From: Leyella stercorea
GTDB lineage: Bacteria; Bacteroidota; Bacteroidia; Bacteroidales; Bacteroidaceae
Length of the DNA stretch: 40,111 nt
Assembly (NCBI RefSeq): GCF_019052365.1
Contig: NZ_JAHQUY010000029.1
Span: forward strand, 1 to 40,111
Reading direction: 5' to 3'
Part shown: piece by piece, positions 32,361-40,095 of the stretch
How positions within the stretch are numbered: the stretch's first letter is position 1
Layout: every line of letters starts with the position of its first letter
Translations under genes and position numbers: made by a program
The notes under the pieces: generated by a model
What the model was told of the DNA's origin: nothing
Databases searched by the model: none
The model's input: the letters and a program-made list of their open reading frames with translations, nothing else

Positions 32361-35300
32361 TTACTTACGAATAAGTTTCACAGTGCGAACGGTCTTGCCG
32401 TCCTTCTTCACATTAAGCACGTAGATGCCTGCCTTAGCAAGGTGTACGTTAACCACGTTGCCAGCGTTGAGCTGAGCAGCCTTGCGAGCAACCTGCTCAC
32501 CAGCTGTTGTGTAAACGCTAACCTCGTATGCGCCAGCCTCAGCGAACTCTACTACTGCGTCCTCGCCTACTGTGTAAGCCTTCATCTCTGCGCCCTCTAC
32601 AGCGTCAACGCCAGTAGGATAAGCCACCTTGATTACAGAGAATGTCTTCTCTGCCTTACCAAGAGCGTTAGAGAGTGTAAGAGTTACGTCGTAGTCGCCA
32701 CCTGTACGGAACGAAACGTTTGCAGAACCTTCCTCGCCGTTACCAGTAATGTCAGCGAATGTAGCGTTCTTTGAAGTCCATGACGGCTTGGTCTCTACCT
32801 TGTATGTCTCGCCAGATACGAACGGAGAACCTGCGATGTAAGTCGGCTCAATCCACTGGAGAGTAGCCTGACCCTCGCTGCCACCTGCAACCATATCCTG
32901 CATACCTGCCTTTGTGCCAGCAAGTGAACCTGCAGCTGAGAAGTAGTTGTCAGTAGCCTTCTTTTCGAAGTCCCAGAATGCCTTCACGCCAGCAGGGAGG
33001 TTGTTAGCGTTGAGGTCGCCCATAGCAACCTTAGCGTCTGCTGCTGTGACTGCCTTGTCCCAAACTACTACGTTGTCGATAACACCGTCAATGCCGTAAC
33101 GTGAGAAGAGCGGACCACCGATGCAGAGGTACATACCGTTTGTGATGCCATAGATATTGTTCTCATAGTCTGGTTCTGTTGTCTTTGTGGCTCCACCGGT
33201 ACGATCCCATGAAGTAACGGTCTGCTTAACGCCGTTTACGAACAGGTCGCTACGGAAGTTACCGCCATCGTTATAATCAAAGGCCATTGTTATGTGTACC
33301 CAGTTGCCTACAGGCAGCTTAGTGTTAGCATACTTATAGTGAAGCTCCTTGTTAGAAGTAGCGTCTGTACCACGGAAGTTGTAGTGATCGATGCTACCAT
33401 CTGCGCTGATACCAGACCAGTTCCAACCCCAGTCTGTCTTAGGCCAACCATCCTGCTTGTTGTAAACATTGAAGAGAGTTGTAGGATCGCCAGACTTGAT
33501 GCTGTTGATCTTCAACCAGAATGAGATAGAGTAAGACTTCTTGCCTACGAGACCGAGGTCTGCAGCAGCAACACCGAAGCGCTTCTCCTTAAGGTCGAGG
33601 CCCTGTGAACCTGCACCGTCAGCGTGACGACCTGTGTAAGCCATCTTAACGCTCTCGCCGGTCTTGAGAGAAACATCCTCATCGCTACCGTTAGCTGTGA
33701 GAGTGTAGATCTCAGGCAGAGCACCTGTGCCCTCGCCAGTGATCTGGATGTAAGATGCGAATGTACGTGTGGTCTGCTTAGCAGCACCATCCTCACCATA
33801 CTCGTTGCCAGTAACCTTGAGGTCGTAGCTACCGACGTCAGCAAGCGATACAGTCCAAGAGTTGCCTTCGCCGCTCTTAACTACAGCGCCATCCTTAACG
33901 ATCTCCCACTTAGCAGCCGGGTGCTCAGGGTCGATGTAGCTGAGTGTGAACTCCTCGTTCGGCTTGATAGTCTTCTTGTTGCTCTGAATATCGTCATTGT
34001 AAACGTATGCAGCAGGCTCCATGTAGTTGCTCCAAGCAATCTCAGACTCTGTCTTGTGGTCGAGAGCTACTGCAGAAACACCGAGGCGTACCTTTGCGTT
34101 TGCCTTAGTAGTCGGGATTGAGTAGTAGAGACCAGCCCAAGAGGTTGTTGTACCCATGAGCATCGGCTCCTTGCCCTCCTCCTGAGCGTAGAGACGGAAG
34201 TGAGATGTCTTAACGTCGAGGTTGTAGCACGGCTCGCCAGCTGCCTTGTTGTTAGGCATGTTGAAGATGATCTTAGCGTCCATACCAGCCTTGCTGTTGT
34301 AGAGCATCTTGGTGTTAGCTGCGTCGATAACCGGAGCAGCCGGTGTAGCGTAGTTGCCACGAACGATAGAGAACTCGCCGAGCATGAGGTCGACGTTCTT
34401 AGCGTTCTTGAAATTGAGAGCTACGAGAGCAAGAGTTTTGCCGTCGAAGTCAGAACCTACAGTGAATGTCTGCTTAACCCAGTCGTTAACGTCAGCTACA
34501 CGATCTGCCTTGCAGAGGTTGTAAGCCACGCCCTTGTCTTCGCTGCCCTCAGCAGAGAGAACGAGGTCGAGGTCGGTAGCACCTTCGTTGAGCTTATAGC
34601 GAACAGTGATAACGTCGCCCTTCTTCAAAGCGTACTTTGTCTTGAAGAGGTGGAGATACTCGTTAGCTGTTGTACCGAAGACCTTGAGTGTAGAACCTCC
34701 GAAGTAAGCGTCGTCCCATACGAACTGAGCGTCGAGGCCCTCAGCCGGAACGTCAGCTGCTGTACGTCCGAGGAGTTTGTTAGCGAACCAGAAATGCCAT
34801 GTCGGCAGGTAGTCCTGCATACCTACGTTGTACCAAGGTGTGCTGGTCTTGCGTTCGCCGTTAAGGTTGAAGAACTTACCATTACCGAGGTTGAAGTAAG
34901 TGATGAACGGCTCCTCAGCGAGATCCCAGCTCAGCGGTGAACGTGCTGTCATGAATGCAGCCATACCGTGCCAAGTCGGGTTGTATGCTGTGTACTGATG
35001 CTTGTCAACAATAGACGGAGTGATAACCGGGTTGCGGTTGCCGCCACCAAAGTAGCACTCTGTACGACGGAGGTAAGCGAACTGCTTCTTCTCGTCAGAC
35101 GAACCGAGCTCTGAACGGCTCTCCCAGAACATGTTGTATGAGTGAGCACCCCAAAGACCGATAGAAACGCGCTGATCAGGCAGCAACGACCATGATGTGC
35201 CACCAGGCTCGCCACCCTGCATGTTCACACCACAATAAAGATCGAGCGGATCGCGACCGAGCTTCTCTGCATATGCTACAGAAGGAGTGAGCTGACCACG

Positions 35301-36113
35301 GTTCCAGTTGTAGTTGAAGAAGAGTGATGTACGTACGTTCTCGCTGTCACCGAATGTCTCCTTGTTATGGTTGCTGAGACCACCGTCGAATGTAACCTGA
35401 CCGTAGTCGTTTGTACCGTCATACCAGAAGTTCTCGAATACCGGGTTAACCGGCTTCATCTTCTTAACGAGAGCTGCGTGGAATGTGCGTACCGGCTTCA
35501 CTACAGAACCACCGTTGTAGAACTCTGAGTTGTAGCCCATACCGTCGATACCATAGTACTGGAAGAACTTTGAAGCCTTGTCTACGTCCATAGAGCCGAT
35601 ACCCTTAAGACATGCCGACCAGCTTGCGCTAAGACTTGCGTTAGGAATAGAAGCAACACCTGAAACACCTACACCGTTCTTGTGAGCGATATCGAGGAAA
35701 GCAGCCGGAATACGTCCGAGAGGTGCAGTCCAGTCGCCCCAGTGTGTAACATACGACCACATAGAGAATACCTCTGAGTCGAATACGCCGTTAGGAAGTG
35801 CGTTGAAGTCGGGGTTGTTTACCGGAATCCAAGCGATAAGCTTCTTGTCGTTCTTCGCATTGAGATCAAGACGCACCTGTGTAGCCTCGTTGCGGAAACG
35901 AGCACGTGGCTTTACACGTGAGATATAGAAGTTGTCGTCTGCTGTTATCTGGCTGCCAGGAGTCCAACCCTGAATAAGGGTGTGGAAGTTTTCGCTGCCA
36001 GTGTTCTTGCCAGCTTCTACATAACCTTCACGCATCTGCTGTGCGTTAGCGCTCATCACAGAAAGTACGAGACCTGCTGCGAGAGTCAAAGTTTTGCGGG
36101 AAAAATTCGCCAT
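32361..36113 (-). CDS. GH85 endo-beta-N-acetylglucosaminidase with LamG and T9SS domains
   Basis: Paralogue of the neighbouring GH85 gene and first in the operon. The 1250-residue protein has a signal peptide (cut after SANA, near residue 24). The barrel motifs are FSMWSYVTHWGDWTAP, AHKNGVGVSGVASIPN, QYYGIDGMGYNSEFYNGG with N195 and E197, FWYDGTNDYGQVTFDGG, LYCGVNMQGG and GGNRNP. The accessory jelly roll (YFGGSTLKVFG) lies near 470-590, then Fn3/Ig-like repeats. A LamG-type domain (KSYSISFWLKINS, DGVIDNVVVWDKAVTAAD) lies near 850-1030, and a T9SS sorting domain ends YVLNVKKDGKTVRTVKLIRK. Two non-identical paralogues in tandem may split high-mannose and complex or bound and free substrates; this is inference. 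Confidence 0.89.
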   Translation of the reverse strand: MANFSRKTLTLAAGLVLSVMSANAQQMREGYVEAGKNTGSENFHTLIQGWTPGSQITADDNFYISRVKPRARFRNEATQVRLDLNAKNDKKLIAWIPVNNPDFNALPNGVFDSEVFSMWSYVTHWGDWTAPLGRIPAAFLDIAHKNGVGVSGVASIPNASLSASWSACLKGIGSMDVDKASKFFQYYGIDGMGYNSEFYNGGSVVKPVRTFHAALVKKMKPVNPVFENFWYDGTNDYGQVTFDGGLSNHNKETFGDSENVRTSLFFNYNWNRGQLTPSVAYAEKLGRDPLDLYCGVNMQGGEPGGTSWSLLPDQRVSIGLWGAHSYNMFWESRSELGSSDEKKQFAYLRRTECYFGGGNRNPVITPSIVDKHQYTAYNPTWHGMAAFMTARSPLSWDLAEEPFITYFNLGNGKFFNLNGERKTSTPWYNVGMQDYLPTWHFWFANKLLGRTAADVPAEGLDAQFVWDDAYFGGSTLKVFGTTANEYLHLFKTKYALKKGDVITVRYKLNEGATDLDLVLSAEGSEDKGVAYNLCKADRVADVNDWVKQTFTVGSDFDGKTLALVALNFKNAKNVDLMLGEFSIVRGNYATPAAPVIDAANTKMLYNSKAGMDAKIIFNMPNNKAAGEPCYNLDVKTSHFRLYAQEEGKEPMLMGTTTSWAGLYYSIPTTKANAKVRLGVSAVALDHKTESEIAWSNYMEPAAYVYNDDIQSNKKTIKPNEEFTLSYIDPEHPAAKWEIVKDGAVVKSGEGNSWTVSLADVGSYDLKVTGNEYGEDGAAKQTTRTFASYIQITGEGTGALPEIYTLTANGSDEDVSLKTGESVKMAYTGRHADGAGSQGLDLKEKRFGVAAADLGLVGKKSYSISFWLKINSIKSGDPTTLFNVYNKQDGWPKTDWGWNWSGISADGSIDHYNFRGTDATSNKELHYKYANTKLPVGNWVHITMAFDYNDGGNFRSDLFVNGVKQTVTSWDRTGGATKTTEPDYENNIYGITNGMYLCIGGPLFSRYGIDGVIDNVVVWDKAVTAADAKVAMGDLNANNLPAGVKAFWDFEKKATDNYFSAAGSLAGTKAGMQDMVAGGSEGQATLQWIEPTYIAGSPFVSGETYKVETKPSWTSKNATFADITGNGEEGSANVSFRTGGDYDVTLTLSNALGKAEKTFSVIKVAYPTGVDAVEGAEMKAYTVGEDAVVEFAEAGAYEVSVYTTAGEQVARKAAQLNAGNVVNVHLAKAGIYVLNVKKDGKTVRTVKLIRK

Positions 36114-36215
36114 AAAGATTTGTATTTAGTAAATTGATTCAGTTTTTCTTAAACGAATGTATGTGTAAAAAGTTAGAGAATGGAGAGTATGGTTAGTACA
36201 CTTCCATTTGTTCTG

Positions 36216-36223
36216 CAAAAATA
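36216..36223 (-). promoter_or_regulatory. -7 element of the GH85-SusCD operon
   Basis: TATTTTTG on the minus strand matches TAnnTTTG, with no clear -33 box. Predicted 5' UTR about 95 nt. No regulator gene (SusR, hybrid two-component or ECF sigma) is seen beside the operon. Confidence 0.6.
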
Positions 36224-36301
36224 CGCATTTTTTGTGAAAAAGATATAAATCAGATATTTCGTTTTTATTATATTAACATCTTTAACATTTCGGGCAAGGG
36301 C

Positions 36302-36475
36302 AGGGGGTGCACTTGTCTCAAGTGCACCAACCGAGTTAATGGTGCACTTCTTGCAGGGGGTGCAGTTGTCTCAACTGCACCAACCAAGTTAACCACACAT
36401 TCAGTTCGGTTGGTGCAGTTTTGCTTTGTTGGTGCACTTGAGACAAGTGCACCCCCTGAAAGCACCCCCTGAAAG
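36302..36475. repeat. REP-like cluster downstream of the RAYT gene
   Basis: Reverse copies at 36302-36335 and 36355-36388, a forward copy at 36429-36457, half copies near 36341 and 36408, and a duplicated CCCCCTGAAAG tail near 36452-36473. The reverse and forward copies face head to head. The cluster ends 4 bp from the RAYT stop codon. Confidence 0.9.
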
Positions 36476-36478
36476 CCA

Positions 36479-37099
36479 CTACAGCAGATACTGCACATTC
36501 TCTGCTACATATAATGAGTAGCTATCTTCCGGAAGTCCGTTAGGGTTATTAACAATGTATGCCAGTTTATGTGCGAAGTCGTCTTCTCCACGCATCATAC
36601 GATCGAACATCTCACGTTGCCACACATTACCATCCGTCCCTAAACATTGTTTTATCATACGTGACGAATAGCGCTTCAACTTACTGACAATAGAGACAAC
36701 GCTGTTTTCTCCTATCGGCGACAGTAGAATGTGAACATGATTGGGCATTATGACGAAGGCATGGAGGTGATACGTCTGATTGTCGTTGAAGAACAGAGCT
36801 TCCTCAACAAACTGCCTGCACTGCGCATTGCTCAACACACAACCGCCATATCCAATCTTCAACCACCCCTCCACTATTTCTTCCAAACGTTCTTCCTCTG
36901 CCGTCAGCTCTCCATCCTTCGTCTCGCACCGTCCTAACGCCTCGCGCATGAGTGACAACTCCTGCAGTTTGGTCTGAGGAAGTGAGTCGGCAAGGCGAAA
37001 AGTGATAAACTGCACCGCCTCTGGCTGGAACCAATGAGGCAAGTGACCACACCGAATAAGTATGTCGGAACGACGGTTTAGGAAGGTGATGTGAGGCAT
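36479..37099 (-). CDS. REP-associated tyrosine transposase (RAYT, Y1/HUH family)
   Basis: RAYTs are single-copy, domesticated HUH nucleases related to IS200/IS605 transposases. They bind and cleave REP hairpins. The 206-residue protein opens MPHITFLNRRSDILIRCGHL and has FITFRLADSLP as first strand. The metal-binding HUH pair is H121-V-H123 in VIMPNHVHILLSP, and K139-K142 (SKLKRYSS) follow. The WQREMFDRMMRGEDDF block leads to the catalytic Tyr, Y181 in KLAYIVNNP. All key residues are present, so an active nuclease is expected. Palindromic repeats lie on both sides within 60 bp, the usual arrangement for a RAYT and its cognate REPs. No IS ends or second transposon gene are seen. Confidence 0.93.
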   Translation of the reverse strand: MPHITFLNRRSDILIRCGHLPHWFQPEAVQFITFRLADSLPQTKLQELSLMREALGRCETKDGELTAEEERLEEIVEGWLKIGYGGCVLSNAQCRQFVEEALFFNDNQTYHLHAFVIMPNHVHILLSPIGENSVVSIVSKLKRYSSRMIKQCLGTDGNVWQREMFDRMMRGEDDFAHKLAYIVNNPNGLPEDSYSLYVAENVQYLL

Positions 37100-37149
37100 G
37101 ATGGGGTTGGGGGTTAGAGGGTGAGATAATTTTAATGAGGGAGGGGCGG

Positions 37150-37228
37150 TACTTGCAGGGGGTGCACTTCTTGCTTACTTGGTGCAGTTCTTGCAGGGGG
37201 TGCACTTGTCTCAAGTGCACCAACCAAA
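37150..37228. repeat. REP-like repeats upstream of the RAYT gene
   Basis: One half copy (GGGGGTGCACTTCTTGC, near 37158) and one full reverse copy (37195-37228, arms GTGCACTTG/CAAGTGCAC). Together with the first forward unit of the adjoining array it makes a head-to-head pair. Degenerate GGTTGGTG pieces fill 37229-37284. Confidence 0.85.
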
Positions 37229-37284
37229 CTAACTATACAATTTGCTTGATTGGGCACTTCTTGCTCGGTTGGTGTCACTTCTAC

Positions 37285-37569
37285 TTGGTTGGTGCACTTG
37301 TCCCAAGTGCACCCCCTGAGTATACCAATTCTTGCTTGGTTGGTGCACTTGGGACAAGTGCACCCCCTGAATATACCACTTCTACTTGGTTGGTGCAGTT
37401 GAGACAACTGCACCCCCTAAGTATGCACTTTTTGCTTGGTTGGTGCAGTTGAGACAACTGCACCCCCTGAGTATACCACTTCTACTTGGTTGGTGCAGTT
37501 GAGACAACTGCACCCCCTGAGTATACCACTTTTTGCTTGGTTGGTGCAGTTGAGACAACTGCACCCCCT
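37285..37569 (+). repeat. Six-copy REP-like tandem array, 50-bp period
   Basis: Six forward units whose CCCCCT tails end at 37317, 37368, 37418, 37468, 37518 and 37569, spacing 51, 50, 50, 50, 51. Each unit is CTTGGTTGGTGCA, second arm, C5T, then a conserved linker GAGTATACCACTTnTnCT. Units 1-2 have GTGCACTTG arms and units 3-6 GTGCAGTTG arms; both pair perfectly. A half copy (AAGTGCACCC) at 37573-37582 brings the tract to within 6 bp of the rnr stop codon. Confidence 0.92.
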
Positions 37570-37587
37570 AAGAAGTGCACCCACTTA

Positions 37588-39783
37588 TTAGTCGGCCAGA
37601 GTGAAGTCGAGCTGTTTCTTTTCGAGGTTGGCACTTGCCACCTTGATGCGTATGGGGTCGCCAAGCTGATACTTGTTGTGGTGGCGTCTGCCTACAAGAC
37701 AGTAGTTGCGCTCGTCGAAGTCGTAGTAGTCGTCGTCGAGGTCGCGCATCGGCACAAGACCCTCGCAGTGGTTCTCGTCAATCTCGCAGTAGATGCCGTA
37801 CGACTGTATGCCCGAGATGTGTGCGTCGTAGACGTTGCCCACACGTTCAGACATAAACTCCACAGCCTTATACTTTATAGAGTCGCGCTCGGCGTTGGCA
37901 GCAATCTGCTCCATCTCCGACGAGTGCTCGCAAAGTTCCTCATAGTGCTCCTTGTTGGCAGAGCGTCCGCCCTGCTGGTAGCGTGTGATGAGTCGGTGAA
38001 CCATCGTGTCGGGATAGCGGCGGATAGGCGATGTGAAGTGAGTGTAGTAGTCGAACGCCAGTCCGAAGTGACCGATGTTGTGGATAGAGTACTTTGCCTT
38101 CATCATAGCGCGCAGCGCCACGGTCTGTATAAGGTTCTGCTCGCGCTTGCCCTCGCACGCCGACATGAGCGTGTTGAGCGACTTGGCGAGTGCGCCCTTC
38201 GTGCCGTCGGTCTTCATCTTGTAGCCGAACTTCACCACGAACTCGCGCAGCGTCTCGAGCTTTGTCGGGTCGGGGTTGTCGTGCACACGATAAGGCAGCG
38301 TCTTCGGCTTCTTGCCCTTCGCCACCTTGCCCACCGATTCAGCCACGGTGCGGTTGGCGAGGAGCATGAACTCCTCGATGAGCTTGTTGGCATCCTTCGA
38401 GCGCTTGAAGTAGCAGCGCACCGGCTTGCCCTTCTCGTCTACGTCGAAGTGGAGTTCCTCGCGGTCGAACTTCACGGCGCCGTTCTTGAAGCGTGCTGCG
38501 CGCAGCTTCTTAGCCAGTCGGTCGAGCATGATGAGCGCGTCGGCGTTCTCGCCCTTGTATCCGCCCTTAGGCGCTGCAGGTGCCGGTTCGCCCGTGCCGT
38601 CTACCACGCCGTTCTGCTCGAGCAGCTCCTGCACCTCCTCGTATGCGTAGCGGCGGTTCGACTTGATAACTGTATGCACGATGCGGTACGCCTTCACGTT
38701 AGCCTCCTCGTCGAGGTTGAAGATTACGGAGAACGCTAACTTCTCCTCATCCGGTCGGAGCGAGCAGATGAAGTTGCAGAGGCGCTCGGGGAGCATCGGT
38801 ATGGTGCGGTCGACGAGGTAGATGCTCGTAGCGCGCTTCACAGCCTCCTTGTCAATCACGGATCCTTCTGTGACGTAGTGCGACACGTCGGCGATGTGAA
38901 CGCCCACCTCCCAAAGACCTTCCTTGAGCTGTCGGATAGAGAGCGCGTCGTCGAAGTCCTTTGCATCCTTCGGGTCGATGGTGCAGGTGAAGACGTCGCG
39001 GAAGTCCTCGCGCTCGGCATAGTCCTCCGGCGTTATCTCTGCCGAAATCTTCTCGGCAGCCTCCTCCACGTTCTTCGGATACTTATACGGCAAGCCGTAC
39101 TGTGCGAGGATGGTGTTCATCTCCACGTCGTTGTCACCAGCCTTTCCGAGCACGTCGACCACTTCGCCAATCATGTTGCGGTGGTCCTGGTCGGGCCACT
39201 CGACGATGCGCACCACGGCGTTGTCACCGTCCTTGCCGCCTTTCAGCTTGCGGCGCGGAATGATGATGCTGTTCGCCAGCACGTTTGCCGGAGAGATGAG
39301 CGTGCAGAGGTCGTGGTCGAACGAGAGTCGTCCGACGAAGGTGTCCTTGGCGCGCTCCAGAATGGCTATCACCTGCGCCTCCTTTATGTGGTTCTTGCGG
39401 CGAGCCATGCAAGCGAAGCGCACGCGGTCGCCGGTGAGAGCCCACATCGAGTTGCGTTCAGCCACGAAGATAGGCTTGTCTGAGTCGTCGGGCATGATAG
39501 AGTTCTTGCCGTTTGTCTTGCGCTGGAAGATGCCCTCCTGCACCTGTCCCTTCATATTGAGCTGATAGGAGTTGTCGGTCACTCTGGTGATGAAGTCGTC
39601 CCACGCCATCTCCTCCATGATGTCGATGGCGAGCATCTTCAGCGGATGAGTGTCGAGGTGGAGTGTGCGGAAAATCTCTTTGAACGTAAGCGTCTTTCCC
39701 GGATTAGCGGTAAAGAGTTCTTCCAGCTTCGGGGCGAGCTGTTTCTTGGTTAAGCGTTTGCCGCCTTTCTTTCCTTTTCCCAT
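37588..39783 (-). CDS. rnr: Ribonuclease R
   Basis: RNase R is a processive 3'-5' exoribonuclease able to unwind structured RNA. It works in mRNA decay and rRNA quality control. The 731-residue protein has a basic N-terminal helix-turn-helix region, then cold-shock domains (about 85-240). The RNB catalytic domain carries CTIDPKDAKDFDDALSI, with Asp at 270, 276, 278 and 279, almost the same numbering as the E. coli enzyme. The domain continues through VHIADVSHYV, MLPERLCNFICSLRP and HFTSPIRRYPD. A C-terminal S1 domain (GNVYDAHISGIQSYGIYCEI) ends the protein. The tail after S1 is short. Its transcript would run straight into the six-unit palindromic array. A possible weak promoter (TTTATTTG at 39938-39945) lies about 155 nt upstream. 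Confidence 0.95.
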   Translation of the reverse strand: MGKGKKGGKRLTKKQLAPKLEELFTANPGKTLTFKEIFRTLHLDTHPLKMLAIDIMEEMAWDDFITRVTDNSYQLNMKGQVQEGIFQRKTNGKNSIMPDDSDKPIFVAERNSMWALTGDRVRFACMARRKNHIKEAQVIAILERAKDTFVGRLSFDHDLCTLISPANVLANSIIIPRRKLKGGKDGDNAVVRIVEWPDQDHRNMIGEVVDVLGKAGDNDVEMNTILAQYGLPYKYPKNVEEAAEKISAEITPEDYAEREDFRDVFTCTIDPKDAKDFDDALSIRQLKEGLWEVGVHIADVSHYVTEGSVIDKEAVKRATSIYLVDRTIPMLPERLCNFICSLRPDEEKLAFSVIFNLDEEANVKAYRIVHTVIKSNRRYAYEEVQELLEQNGVVDGTGEPAPAAPKGGYKGENADALIMLDRLAKKLRAARFKNGAVKFDREELHFDVDEKGKPVRCYFKRSKDANKLIEEFMLLANRTVAESVGKVAKGKKPKTLPYRVHDNPDPTKLETLREFVVKFGYKMKTDGTKGALAKSLNTLMSACEGKREQNLIQTVALRAMMKAKYSIHNIGHFGLAFDYYTHFTSPIRRYPDTMVHRLITRYQQGGRSANKEHYEELCEHSSEMEQIAANAERDSIKYKAVEFMSERVGNVYDAHISGIQSYGIYCEIDENHCEGLVPMRDLDDDYYDFDERNYCLVGRRHHNKYQLGDPIRIKVASANLEKKQLDFTLAD

Positions 39784-39849
39784 AGTTTTATTCTTTTATT
39801 CGGCGTGCAGTCGTGCGTAAGATTAGCCTTGCGGGTTAACGTTTTCGTA

Positions 39850-39895
39850 GACGAGTTGAAAGCTGTATATATAATAAGGTGTAATTCGGCTCGTC
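39850..39895. repeat. GACGAG-ended AT-rich element in the rnr leader
   Basis: GACGAG (39850-39855) and CTCGTC (39890-39895) enclose TATATATAATAAGGTGTAAT. The core closely resembles the centre of the 155-bp palindrome at 32192-32346. It lies about 70 nt upstream of the rnr start codon. Confidence 0.6.
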
Positions 39896-40095
39896 ATGGT
39901 TGCATGTTCTGCCCGTCGTAGTTATTGTTTTACTTTGCAAATAAACAAAAAATATTTGGAATATCAATGCGATTGGCTTAGTTTTTTAGGCTTAAATGGC
40001 ATCTTGACGCTCGTATCTGTCGGCACAATCCTTTCAAATCACGATATACGGTCATAATATTAACCCGTTGGCGGAATTAATTTAAGTTGATAAAT

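Noticed and set aside
36479..37099. Insertion sequence of the IS200/IS605 type
   Set aside because: The protein has RAYT rather than IS200 features (206 residues, FDR block, NNP after the Tyr), there is no TnpB, and the flanking palindromes are dispersed REP-like units rather than unique left and right ends.
37285..37569. CRISPR-like array with regular 50-bp spacing
   Set aside because: The linkers between repeats are themselves nearly identical, repeats are palindromic REP-like units found singly elsewhere, and no cas gene is present.
37281..37664. Several similar 60-residue open frames running through the palindromic array
   Set aside because: They only translate the repeat units; they overlap one another, lack any family resemblance and have no promoter or start signal.
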